Assembly: GCA_027924585.1 (NCBI GenBank) | Contig: BSBM01000592.1 | Coordinates: 3,188,501 to 3,252,500, forward strand | DNA: 64,000 bases | Direction: 5' to 3' | Source of the DNA: Larix kaempferi | Taxonomy: Eukaryota; Streptophyta; Pinopsida; Pinales; Pinaceae | Part shown: positions 44,562-55,374 of the stretch, one piece after another | How the letters are laid out: the number at the start of each line of letters is the position of its first letter | Position numbering within the stretch: position 1 is the first letter of the stretch | Program-made: the position numbers and the translations under genes | Notes under the pieces: generated by a model | Told to the model about the DNA's origin: nothing | The model's input: the letters and a program-made list of their open reading frames with translations, nothing else | The model's database searches: none

Positions 44562-46187
44562 TGTAATATCCCGATTTTGACCCTATTGCATTAAAATTGT
44601 AAATGATGTAAATATCGTTATTTAATCATGGTGAGGAGCTCAAGGCCAAGGCCCCGCCATCGATTTAATATTTTATGTATCAACAATTAAAATAGATGCA
44701 TATGGTTCTCGTGCTATACATGCACAATGTAAATTAAGACATCATGTAAATTGTAATTTTAATGAAACACCCAGAACTAGCTATGCAATGCAACAAAGAG
44801 ATGGGGGCATGATTTTTATAAGGAATAGGGAGGGAAATTATTCAAACACTTGAGCTAATAGTGTTAAGCCAAATTTCATGAGAAAACCCATAAATCACCA
44901 ACTACCCATTTTGACTTATGCACCCCATCATTTAATTCTTCCAACAGTTGGTTGAGGTAGTTAATCCTTGGGAATGAAGAGGTATGGAAGCCAATTTCGT
45001 GCATGGGAAAGCCAACAACCTGGGAATTCATATTTTTGCTTCTTGGGCAAGAAAACACCCACGAAATGGTGCCCAAAGCCATCTTTCACCCATGGACTTT
45101 TCTCTCTCACGCACTTTGAACTAGCTGGGCTTTCCCCATCACATTTTTTATCATTTTCCTACATTTTTCCATGGCTGGGAGCTCGTTTTTGTGTTACACA
45201 ATGGCTGGGAGAGGAGGAACGTGATTTGGGGCTGTTATGGAGGTTGTTTTTGGCCTAGAATGTCCATGGATGTTTTTCTGAAAACGGATTTGGCTTCCTA
45301 GGGTTGTTTCCTCATTTAGCTTCTCGTTTTTTGCTGTCCACATTTTTCTGAACTGGTAGAAACCCCATTTTTGGACATCCCACTATAAAAACGTTTCCCT
45401 TTGTGCCTAGCACTTGTGATTTTGCTGTTATGTGCATCTCTGTTTTGGTTTGAACTTGTGAGCAAGAAATTTGGAATGGAAGTGGACAGATTTGGCTTGA
45501 TAAATCTAGTGAGGGGAGTAACCTCTCAGAAAGATCAAAAGGGCTGGCTACTCTTCTATGCACACCTTGGACAACACTAGAATGGAAGGTATGGCCTGAG
45601 GGACTGTGTATTGGTGAAGGGAATACTTTCTTTAGTGGGGTGTGTAGGCATTGAGGGTGCCAAGCTAGATAGATCTTGTAGAGGTATCCATGGCTCTGTG
45701 GTTGAGCTCACTAGCTTAGAAATTCTTCATCTCCTTTGCCTTAGCAGGATGATAAACCCAACTGTGGATTGGATTGGCTAATTTTGGTGTATTTTGGCTA
45801 TGTGTGAGTCTGTTGTTCCCTTTTTCCTTGTAGAAATCATGCCTAGCTCGGGGGTGGAAATTGTATCAAGAGATTGATAAGCACAACTGGCCTATGGTTG
45901 GGTGAAACGTTGCAGTTACATAGCAAGTTGCTCGGGACTACTTTGTTTTAAGATAAGTACTCTCATGTGTTAAAATTATGCAATGTATTTATTTAATGGC
46001 TATTACAGAAATGTTGAATGAATGTTAGATATGTAGATGATTTTCATTCCACTGTGTTTAATTACAATATGCATATGTCTATGTCTTTTATTATCAATGA
46101 GTTTTCACTTAATGGATGTGGGGCTAGTTGCCTGGATTTAGTATCATATTCTCTCCCTTGCTTGGTCTGATGGGAGAGGATTTGAAA
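44562..46187 (+). mobile_element. Solo LTR, 1.6-kb family, copy 2
   Basis: 1,626 bp, plus strand, homologous end to end to 10130-11748 in the opposite orientation. Starts TGTAATATCCC and ends GAGGATTTGAAA, the last two bases mutated from CA. The perfect duplication atttt lies at 44557-44561 and 46188-46192. A TATA-like cactataaaaacg occurs near 45380-45393. No internal coding. It interrupts the host DNA between the WDR12-like and P450-reductase-like exons. Confidence 0.9.
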
Positions 46188-46192
46188 ATTTT

Positions 46193-47219
46193 GGGTGGAA
46201 AGAGGAACATAAAGAGATCCTTCAGCTCAGTAAGGACAAAATTTGTTGATATTGGAAAATATATTTGCAGAAAATCACTTCCTGGTATGGGTTATCATTG
46301 TCAATCACTGCATGCACACATGTTATTATTGGTATTTTCCACATACTTGTCATGGGTTATTATTCATGTACAAGAGAGTGATATTTCTAGTAGAAACTAT
46401 ATTCTTGAAGGATAAGATGGAACAAAATTAGCAAGGGGTCTTAAGTTGCCAGGAAACTTGGGTATGGGGACGGGGATGGGTACGCCACTTTTTGAAGCAT
46501 GGTACTTATGTATGTCGGGGGTATTTTGTGTGCATGTGTGTGTGTGTATTAAAAATAAAACATGTCACGGTCACATTATACATGCATATTTCATATTTCT
46601 TCATAAATTATGAATCATGAATCATAATTCTAAATTCAATGATTCATTGAACCATGAAAATTCACATTGAAAATTGGAAACATAAAATTTGATAAATCAT
46701 AGACTCATGAGTCATAGTAGATATCAAGTAGAAGATTGGAAGTTACAGGAAAATATTTGTGAATTCCATGCTAGTGAATTGTTTCGTGCATTATCTCAGT
46801 GTGAACTCTGGTTCTCATGTGATCTCATAAGCAAGTAGGTCACCTTCTAGCTAAGTTGTGTATTGATTTTAGATATTATGTTCGGTCGTCCTTTCCAATA
46901 TGTGCTATAACTGACTTGTACTTGTGTAAGTTATGGCCATGTATGAGTTACTTGGATTTTGTTTTAACTATAGAAGTTATTGTATTGTCTGTTATTCTAC
47001 TATCCTAGTGAGAGTGTCGAGAAGGGATATGTCAAAGACATGTGGAGAGCACTTGTGGAAAAATCATTATAGTGGTTCAAAAAAGATGTGATTGTGTATT
47101 AACTCTTTGAGAACTGGTTAATATTGTGTTCTAGATGTCCTGATTACTCCTAGTGATATGTTTAAATCAAGGAAGTCGAGGCTCTATGCAAGAAATAAAT
47201 TCATACAATTTTTGTGCAG
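46193..47219. other. AT-rich DNA upstream of the reductase-like exons
   Basis: No gene was recognised. A short (tg)n run lies near 46530-46548, and atcatgaatcat-like words repeat near 46605-46660. Confidence 0.4.
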
Positions 47220-47342
47220 GATTACATATATGAAGATGAACTGAAGAGTTGTGTGGAAAATGGTGTATTGATTGGTCTTGTTCTTTATTTATCTCGTGAA
47301 GGAGAAACCAAAGAGTATGTGCAGCATAAGATTACAGAAAAG
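47220..47342 (+). pseudogene. NADPH-cytochrome P450 reductase-like exon 1 of 2
   Basis: Forty-one codons lie between tttgtgcag and gtattt without a stop: [10 protein letters not shown], then [23 protein letters not shown]. This matches the C-terminal FAD/NADPH-binding part of plant cytochrome P450 reductase, where relatives have D-(F/Y)-IYEDEL and [14 protein letters not shown]. The enzyme passes electrons from NADPH through FAD and FMN to P450s on the ER membrane. The Ser-Arg pair that contacts the 2'-phosphate of NADPH is present. The exon is in phase 0 at both ends and joins the next one in frame. Confidence 0.85.
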
Positions 47343-47423
47343 GTATTTTTAGTCCTTTTTTGAAATAGTTTATATATTTGTTCTTTGTATACAACAGTTT
47401 ATTGATGTCACTTCTTCATACAG

Positions 47424-47537
47424 GGATCCTATATCTATAATTTGATTGCTCAAGGCGGCTATATCTATGTATGTGTTGATGGCAAGGGCATGGCTAGGGA
47501 TGTGCACAAGACACTACACAATATTGTCCAAGAGAAG
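47424..47537 (+). pseudogene. NADPH-cytochrome P450 reductase-like exon 2 of 2
   Basis: Thirty-eight codons between ttcatacag and gtaaag without a stop: [38 protein letters not shown]. It matches the reductase segment that in relatives reads [14 protein letters not shown]. The Gly of the Cys-Gly-Asp triad, part of the hydride-transfer site, is Val here, so a working enzyme is unlikely. The final exon (ending in the conserved LRDVW) and all upstream exons are missing from the window. Good splice sites and no stops suggest recent origin or capture. Confidence 0.85.
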
Positions 47538-47601
47538 GTAAAGTTTGTGGCTTGGTTTATTTTTACTTAATATCACCATATTGTTTCTATTCTAATCATA
47601 G

Positions 47602-47634
47602 GACACTACACACTATTATCGAAGAGCAGGTAAT
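47602..47634 (+). pseudogene. Duplicated end of the reductase-like exon
   Basis: About 95 bp after the end of the exon, the sequence again encodes TLHTIIEEQ followed by gtaatgattgtggctt, which resembles the exon end TLHNIVQEK plus donor gtaaagtttgtggctt. It is a small tandem duplication of the exon-intron junction, with a version nearer the family consensus (TLHTI). Confidence 0.7.
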
Positions 47635-47639
47635 GATTG

Positions 47640-48500
47640 TGGCTTCGTTGATTTCAACTGATTATCACTGTAATGCTTTTAGTCCAAGTCAATAATATTA
47701 TAATAAGAGGAATTTCATCATTATTAAAGAAAACAAAATTATCTCAGGTGCAGTTGAAGGACATCTAATGAATGACACCCTATCATTTAGTCTGTTTTAG
47801 TTGTATACCTTTCATCCCATCCATATGATGGGGTGGAGATATGATAATTATAAATAAGTCGCTATATAGTTACTAGTAACTACTGCCTTTGTAGTCTTTC
47901 ATTTTTTAGCATTACATTATCTTTATAGATTTGTTCAAACTTAAATGTTTTGTCTTTGCCATCAAACATGGCAACAAATTCCTATAGAGGACCATACGTG
48001 AACTTATAAACTTAAAAGTTTATATTTCTTGAAGGAACATGTTCACTTGTTACAGGAGCCTTTTTCTGCCATGCTACAAGGAACTCTATTTGCAATTTAC
48101 AACAGATTTGGGATGCATATTTCTGTCACTTGTGGGATCTCATTTGTTTAAGGATGATTTATAGAGAGAACTTCATGGTTTTTGTTACTCTTTCCCTAAA
48201 GTTCCTTACATTTCTTGGTTAATTCAGTTTTTTCTCAAAAAGGAATTTAAAAGCCCCACTTATGACAACACTGATAAATTCCTAGACAGCTTTATATGGG
48301 GGTCAACTTGGTTCGGGTAGGAGATTATGAAATAGTGTTGAAACTAATAGAATATTCTGCCTACTTCACTCAAGCATCCAATGTGCCATGAATGGTGCTT
48401 GTCAATATTCAAATCTAGTTACAGAATTTAAATAATTATATACTAGTACAAAATCTTACAACTTGCCAAATTATAGTTATTCATCTTCCATTCTATCCAT
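47640..48500. other. Non-coding DNA
   Basis: No gene was recognised. It could be intron of the reductase-like relic. Confidence 0.4.
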
Positions 48501-48529
48501 TCAGATTTGGTTGGTTTTCATTTTACAAC

Positions 48530-50060
48530 ATTTTGACTTCCTAGAGCACGGCTCACTCTCCTCCTTTTATGACTTGAACCCAACCTTGTTGTATTTTAAT
48601 GCCCCAAAAAACAACCTTGGACTTCATTTCTCATGACACAAACTATCATTATGATCTTGCTTGTATTAAGTACTTATTTTAATCCCCTACTTAAACAACT
48701 ACCTGACCTTGCAATGTGCACATGGACTTGTAACATTGTATGGTCCTTTTTGAACTCTTTTGTCTTGAATTCTTAACTTGCGGAATATCATTGACACTTT
48801 TTGAATGTGTTGCTACTTCTTAAAGAAGTTGCTGCAGATGTTAGAACTGTAACAACTTTACTTAAAAAAACAACAATTTTGCAACATCTGTTGTGGGATG
48901 ACTCCTTTGTCTTAATAGGACATGGTTCTTCAATGACCGCACTTTTAGAACTATCTCATTGTACTTCATCTGTTAGTGTTGTAGACATGTAGACAAAGAA
49001 AACTAGATCTACTAGAAAATATTTGAGTCTTAACCTTTGTGGATTTCAGTTCTTGGAACACAAGAAAATAATGTATGATAATCATATTCATCTCTTAAAT
49101 CAATTAAGAAAATAGCTTACATCTTTTATGCCATAGCATTTCTTTTCTTGCAGCATCAAAGCAATGTTGGAGTTCAGGTTGCTACAAATTACTGCCACTT
49201 TTGTTGGTATTTTGGTATTCATTGCACGTCAGATGCACTATAAATTTTAGTAAGCATCCGCCTGAACTTCCATCAAAAGTGGGAAACTTAGTAGAATTGG
49301 TAGTGGAGGAGTTTGTAGCTTACAAATTTTCCTTTTATAGCATTTTCACTTCCTAGAGCATGACTCACTTCTCCCTTTATGCTTTGAGCCCAACCTTGCT
49401 ATATTTTAATACTCCACATCATACCCTTGTTTTACTTTTCTCATGCTAATACTGTCATTTTATCTTTCTTGGATCATCAGTATTCATTTTAGTTCCATGC
49501 TTAAACCACAACCTAACCTTGTTGTGTGCACATTGGCTTGTAATGTCATATGCTCTCTTTTGCACTATTTTGTTTTGAATTCTTAACTTGTGAAATTTCA
49601 TTCACTCTTTTTTGGATGTGTTTGCTATCTGTCTCGGTAGTCACTGTAGATGTTACAACTGTAACAACTCTAAAAATATCATTCCTTTGCGACACTGATT
49701 ATGGGAAGATTCCTTTTCTTTAATAGGACATTGGTTCCTCAATGGCCATTCCCATAATTTTAGAACTATCCCACTGTCCATCCATTATTAGATTGTAGAC
49801 ATGTAGACAAAATAAAGTAGATCTAGGTTGAACCTTTATGGATTTTATTTCTTGGGATATAAGAAAATTACTTAGGATAATTATATTCATCTACGAAATC
49901 AGTTATGAAATTCGCATACATTGTTAATTGTGTAACATTTGTTTTCTTGCAGAACCAGAGCAATGCTTGCAAATATCAGGTTGCTACAAATTATTGCCAC
50001 TTTTGTTGACATTGTTGTATTCATTGCATAAGTCAGATGCACTGTAAAATTGAGTAAGCC
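48530..50060 (+). repeat. Two-copy tandem duplication, about 0.8 kb unit
   Basis: Unit 1 (about 48530-49260) and unit 2 (about 49340-50060) run in parallel. Shared blocks include cacttcctagagcatg/cggctcac, cccaaccttg, gtgtgcacat, cttgaattcttaacttg, gttacaactgtaacaac, tagacatgtagacaaa and, at the end of each, ttcttgcag followed by gcaatg...caggttgctacaaatta. The units differ by many substitutions and small indels. The terminal acceptor-like cttgcag repeats an exon-like edge in each copy. Confidence 0.8.
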
Positions 50061-50776
50061 TTGGTCTGAAGTTCAAAAGTGGGAACTTTATAAAATTGGC
50101 AGTATAGGAGTTTGCAGATGGTTATAATGATATGCCATTGAACTATTGATTGGAGGAGAATGTAGTGGAGGTGGTTTGGAATTTGATTCGACCAAATGTC
50201 CATCCAAATTTGGATTTGATTTAGTCAATGTATCATTGGCCAAATTTGAATCTGAACCTGAATATGAATCAACAGAAATTCATCTTATAATTCGATTTGA
50301 AGTTCAATTTTGGTGAAAGCCCCTGGGCCCTAGTGAATCAAAAGAACTGTCATTCCAACCAAAAATATTGCCCTCCCTATTTATAGAGGTTCATTGAATT
50401 AATTCCTTCAACTGAAACACACTTCACTGTTTTCCACTATCGGAGATTTAAATAAAAAAAGGAGGCAGGCTTCTAATTTTTGTTGACTTTAGTTACTGTA
50501 ATATGTTTCTAGATACACATTTTTATCTGTTATCCATCCCTCTACATTTCCCTGTGTTCTATTCTATTCAATGTTTAATTTTTTCATCTATTCTATGACA
50601 TTTATCCCTTTTAAGTTTTAATGCCACACATATCACATATGGACATGCAACCTATTTCAGATCCATCATTCTCAATGGAGTGTTATATCATTCTTTTGCT
50701 CCAAGACCACCTTCCCTTTGTTAATAAATTACAATGTTAGTAAATAAACAAAGGAAGCTATTGAGAAAATCAATTA

Positions 50777-50860
50777 TAAATCTTGGAGGATCTATGTGCA
50801 TAGCTATGCCATTGTATTGTATTAATCATTAAATCTTGGAGGAGCTATGTGCATAGCTAT
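50777..50860 (+). repeat. Short direct repeat with dyad core
   Basis: aaatcttggagg and ctatgtgcatagctatgcc occur twice, 56 bp apart. No function is evident. Confidence 0.6.
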
Positions 50861-51129
50861 GCCATTTTCCCTTAAGAAATCAGCCTCAGGGGTTCATAAT
50901 GGACAATTTAGGAGCAGTCCCTTTGTCACTGACATAGTTCCTCTCACTTCTTAGTCAATGCTTCTCTAACTCAAGGGGGTTGTCCCTTTGAAATTTTTGG
51001 ATTTTTCAATGTAGCTCTTCTTTGTAACATTTGGCAATTAAGCTCTTTAAAACACATTTTTATGGGATTTTCAATGAGATCATGTATGTTTGGTTGGTGT
51101 TGTCCATTGGGAAATGCATTCAAGATGAT

Positions 51130-51279
51130 AATTAGAAACACAAGGCTTGGGAGAAGAACAGAAAGAAAATCAAAGGGATTTCATAGGGGAACAATAATGA
51201 AGAGTCCTGCTAAAGGAGAGTCAATCAGGAGAAACAAGGAAGAAGCATCTTCACCCCAGGCAAGAAGCCCTTAGGATGT
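51130..51279 (+). pseudogene. Possible exon, basic Lys/Arg/Ser-rich
   Basis: An open stretch rich in Arg, Lys and Ser (GRRTERKSKGFHRG and SIRRNKEEASSPQARSP) ends in a TAG just before a good donor-like gtgagtaa. I do not recognise it. Its strand and distance suggest that it belongs with the exon-like piece at 51447. Confidence 0.3.
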
Positions 51280-51446
51280 GAGTAAACTTGACTTTTTTTT
51301 TGCTATGCATAGGATAGTTTGGTTTAGTTGCTTAATTTTGGTTGCTTGTTTGATTTCATGTTTTAGAAATGTCTTTTCCAGAAAGAGTTTGACTTATTCC
51401 ATATAAAACATGTTTCTTATGTCACACTTGGCTTATGTTGATGTAG

Positions 51447-51683
51447 GTGAATACAATTGGAAATATCGAATGTGGTGATCAAATCCCTTTCTGCATGCAA
51501 TCTGATGATTTTAAAAAGCATCTTCAAGCTACCCTCCAAAATCCTTTCAATACAAAAGAGTTTCAAGAATGTGGAGTGTTATTGACCATCGAAAGCTGAT
51601 CATACTCTTTCAACGCATGCATCAATGGACAATTACTGTTGAAACTAAGGAAGAAGGGTTCTCATATTTGGATTACCATCCAG
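51447..51683 (+). pseudogene. Exon-like fragment of an unrecognised protein
   Basis: After an acceptor-like gttgatgtag, about 79 codons read VNTIGNIECGDQIPFCMQS, then DDFKKHLQATLQNPFNTKEFQE. After a one-base frameshift near 51575 follows WSVIDHRKLI, QRMHQWTITVETKEEGFSYLDYHP, ending at a donor-like gtacct (51684). Composition and edges are those of a coding exon broken by one indel. I cannot name the family with confidence. Confidence 0.5.
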
Positions 51684-51940
51684 GTACCTCTTGCTTTTTG
51701 AGATTGGTGTCATGTTTTGCTTTCTTTGCCTAGAGTTAGCATTATCCTCCTTTTTGCGAAGAGACTGATGATCCCAATGCTGCATGGTTTGCATTGCCAT
51801 AACATTGATTTAGTTAAATATGCTCGAGTATTATAGATTATTCAAATAAGATTTAAGATAAAATTCAGATTTGGAGGCAAGATTCAATTGCAATGCTTCC
51901 ATAAATTTGCATCATGGTTCTTAATACATTACATGACTTA

Positions 51941-52011
51941 AGGGTACTAGCTCGATGGAAGAGCACTTGCCTTATAGGTAGGAGATTGGTGGTTCGATTC
52001 CTCCATACCCT
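51941..52011 (+). tRNA. tRNA-like cloverleaf, anticodon TAT (pseudogene or SINE head)
   Basis: The 71 nt fold as a full cloverleaf: acceptor agggtac/ataccct with one mismatch, D stem gctc/gagc, anticodon stem cttgc/gtagg, loop cttatag giving anticodon TAT (Ile), a 5-nt variable region, T stem ggtgg/cctcc with one mismatch, and T loop ttcgatt. Internal promoter boxes A and B are recognisable. The mismatches, and an acceptor stem that starts with A, argue against a working nuclear tRNA. It is more probably a pseudogene or the head of a tRNA-derived SINE. The flanks show no clear tail or duplication. Confidence 0.5.
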
Positions 52012-52061
52012 ATCTACAAAAATCAATGAATATGTGCATATAAAATGGCTAAAAAGGACTA

Positions 52062-52487
52062 AATTAGTGACCAGAATATGAGAGATAAGTGACCAAAAAA
52101 TGAGCGATAAGTGACCAAAAATCGCATATAAGCAACCAAATGACAGTTTTTGTGGCTAATTTCTGGTCTCTTATCATGAAACCAAAAAAGTAGTTGCTTT
52201 TAGTTTGGTCATTTGTAGCATGTCTGTGGTCATTAATTTGGTCATATTTTTTGTCACTAATTTGGTCATTAATCTTGACAATTAATGACCAAATATATGA
52301 CCAGATTAATGACCAAATATATGACCAAATTAATGACCACAAAAGAAACTATAAATGACAAAACTAAATATTACCACATTATTGGTGGCGTGATAAGAGA
52401 CCAAAAATTAGCCACTAGTGATCGCCAAATCAATAGTGGTCATTTATATGCAGATTTTGGTCACTTATTTCTCATTTTGTACTAGTG
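52062..52487 (+). mobile_element. Second CACTA-like mini-element, foldback-rich
   Basis: The right end reads CACTAGTACAAAATGAG in reverse complement (52471-52487), identical over 17 bases to the left end of the element at 25631. The left end near 52062 is degenerate, with tatgagagataagtgacc corresponding to the right-end atgagaaataagtgacc. The interior is almost entirely tggtcattaa and ttaatgacca repeats, which form a long inverted repeat centred near 52280. No transposase. It sits at the end of a minus-strand gag relic. Confidence 0.7.
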
Positions 52488-53700
52488 TTTGAATTGGAAG
52501 TGGAAGAATTTTTACCTTGTATGCCCATAGCAAAAATCTTTGTCTCATCCCCTGAGTCAAATCCCAAATCTTGGTGGATAGTTGTAGTAGTGGTATTCTT
52601 GTCTTCCTTATTCCGAAACTTCTCAAGCTTGAGCTCTAGATGAAGCTTCCAACATTTGGATGCATCATGACCCTTTTTCTGGCAATGTGAGCATGTAGGT
52701 TTGTCTCCTTCTTTCTTCACTGTAGCTATATGTTTACCTTTCCCCTTACCTTTGAACTTGTTTCCTTCAGGTTTGTAAGGTTTCTTCGGAAAATTTCATT
52801 TGTATTCTTCCCATTTGAATCCATATGAGTCGCTTGAACACATACCCCATCAAGGTTAGTTGGATTAAACATAAGTATCATATGATGTAAATAACTATGT
52901 AATCCACATATGTACTTGAGAAGAATTTCTTGAGTGTAAAGAGGTATACCAAGTATTAAATCTATCTTTCAAAATTATTGTTTGTACTCTTGTACACTTT
53001 GACCCTTACCTTGCCTCATATTTTTCCAATCCATCATTGCTTGTTATATGTAACCAAATGGATATAACTTTTTTTTAATGCTGACTTGAACTCATGCCAA
53101 GAGGATATAATATTTCCTTTTGAGGCCAAATCCTTTTGAGTTCTACTCTCCCACCATATGAGAGCAGTCCCTCCAAGTCAGAGAGAAGCTAACTGAATTT
53201 TCAAGTTATCTTCAGTAAAATTTTGAATGCTACAATAGATGTCTATTTGTCAGATCCAATTATCTAAATTTTCGGCATTAAGTTCTCCATTATAAACAAG
53301 TAAATCAAACTTATCAAGCTTTAATTGAGGCATATTGAGATCAAATTTTTGTTTTTCAGGTAAGGAATTTAAAGATCCATCAAGAAAATATGGTGAATAT
53401 GGAGGAGTTTTAGGAGGTTCCTCACCACCTCCTTCTTCTTTACCTTTTGCATGAGAAGAACCACCTTGTTCCCCCTTCTTCCAATCTTGATAAATCTCTT
53501 CCACCATACTTTCCATCTTCATGAAAGCTTTAAGGAAATCCCCTTTAGAAGGAATTGAAGAAGTCCCCTCTTCTCCTTTTTCTGAAGCCATTCTTCTTCT
53601 CGAACCAATCTCTAGATAAAACTCTTCAAGCTCTCCTTCACCTCTCTGAAGCCTTGCTCTTGTTAACATAAACAAACTCACAATGCAATGGTTAAGCTGC
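52488..53700 (-). pseudogene. Gag relic of an LTR retrotransposon
   Basis: Read on the minus strand: a primer-like TGGTATGAGAGCA near 53695-53710, then an ATG at 53681 starting a 143-residue frame. This includes MASEKGEEGTSSIPSKGDF, a Gly/Glu-rich spacer and LPQLKLDKFD-like NMPQLKLDKFDLLVYNGELNAENLDNWI. Next come a stop and a second segment with the Gag pattern (LGGTALIWWES). At 52720-52500 is a CCHC knuckle CSHCQKKGHDASKC. No protease or pol follows; the CACTA-like element begins directly after. It is a gag-only fragment, several stops per domain. Confidence 0.65.
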
Positions 53701-53714
53701 TCTCATACCAAACT

Positions 53715-54340
53715 TGATCTGAAATTTTCAGGATCTTTTTAACCAAAAAAACTTGCATGTGAAATTTGCATGTAACATTCACAAAAATGGCTTAAAAGAT
53801 GATTTTTAAATGCTTTAAAATCAACACAAGCAAATTAAAGAGAGATGCAAACCATAAAATGAAGACAAGAACTGATATCGGAGTTCACACTTCTTGGGAT
53901 ACGTCTCTGGGCCACTTCTAATGGAAAGGATGATCTTATTAAGTCTTCAAAGGTTACAAAATGAGTATTCTGGAAAAAACTTATGAGTTATGTCTGTCAG
54001 ACTCATAAATAGACTACACCACTACGTTCCTCTCAAAATTATGAGAAAAATGAGTATAAATTTGACTATATATGCTTGAGCCCTCCTTTGGCATGCAAAT
54101 CGAGATAATATGCCTTCAAATAAGACAAAACAATACGGAATGTGTATGGATTCCTCCTCGGGATCCATTCCCATTAATGGCATGTGCACCTAGGGAACTG
54201 TGCTTGTACCATGCCTCGATTCCTGTGCAACTTTTGCACTTCTGTACCATCCGAACTCTGCACCATGGCTGGAAACTCATGGTTTTTATAGAGTTTCGGC
54301 GCTGCAACTTCTTAAGTATTAAATGTCGTTGTTCACTCAA
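53715..54340. other. Possible LTR of the gag relic; otherwise unassigned
   Basis: If the primer-like site near 53700 is real, the 5' LTR of that minus-strand element should lie here. I could not confirm it, because no second copy exists in the window. Confidence 0.3.
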
Positions 54341-54343
54341 TTG

Positions 54344-54425
54344 TGGGACGGTGCCCCAATGGTAAGGCTCTGTGTTATATGGGGAGAGGTCGCGGGGTCA
54401 ATCCTGCGGGATTCTCCTCCTTCCA
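54344..54425 (+). mobile_element. tRNA-derived SINE-like head
   Basis: The sequence tgccccaatggtaaggc resembles a tRNA D-arm/A box, and ggggtcaatcctgc about 40 bp later resembles a B box (one base from GGTTCAATCC). This layout is typical of plant SINEs. The 3' end and poly(A) tail are not clear. Confidence 0.4.
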
Positions 54426-54764
54426 CGTTCTTTTGGATATGGTTTAAATATTGGTGCATTATGTATAGTCCATGTTATGTTATGGTTGTGATATGGTCGT
54501 TACATGGTTTTTTTGTTATATAATGTGGTTCGATGGTATATTGGATATGTTATGACTTGGTTCCGCCGCTCCATGTTTCTCGTGACTTGGATCCACCTGT
54601 GTGTTGTGTTGGAAATATATGCTTCGGTGTTATATAATATAAGGTTCAATGGGGGTCTCGATGTTGACATGAGGTCAAGGCCTAATCCCTCATCTCACCC
54701 CATTTCAAAACACAATAACACTTCAACCTTAAATAAAAACTTTTCCCTATAGATGTTAAGTAAC

Positions 54765-54850
54765 ATCGGTGGGCAGCTTGGCTTGTAGAGCATTGTGGAG
54801 ACTTTGGTGGGTTATGGAGGTCTTGGGTTCGATTCCCATAGACTCCATTC
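54765..54850 (+). mobile_element. tRNA-derived SINE-like head
   Basis: A B box that matches the consensus exactly, GGTTCGATTCC (54826-54836), is preceded about 45 bp upstream by an A-box-like cagcttggcttgtagagc. An A/T-rich tail follows (ttttttttagcc near 54880). It is a probable SINE fragment, different from the one at 54344. Confidence 0.45.
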
Positions 54851-55374
54851 ACCTTTTACCAATTTATTATAAAAACCTTTTTTTTAGCCATTTAACCATT
54901 TTTTTTACCATTTTTAACCATTTTTTTACGAAACTTCAAATGATGACAACTTCTTCATCCAAAGGTCGTTTCGCATGACAACTTCTTCATGACAACTTGT
55001 TTTTTTTAACCCCCTCCCAATATGTCTTCCCAATTTAAAAAACCCCTATTTTCACTAGATATTGTATGTATCAATTTTTTCATTAACATTTTTTATACCC
55101 CTTTATATTTCTACCTAGTATATTGATATGATACCCCTCTTATGACCCCACATTCATTTTACAATGCACCTTGCTTCTTTCGATGTATATTGTGGATGCA
55201 CATTACTTCACCCACAATGCAATTACTCAATCACATATCATTATGATTTGCAACATCTAATGGTCTAATGAAGAGATAAGAGATCACTTCTTGTATGTCA
55301 CTAGAGCTAATGCACATAGTACAACATTTAGATTGCATGTTGTAGTTCCCCAATCGCTGACTAAGCCTGTTGTG

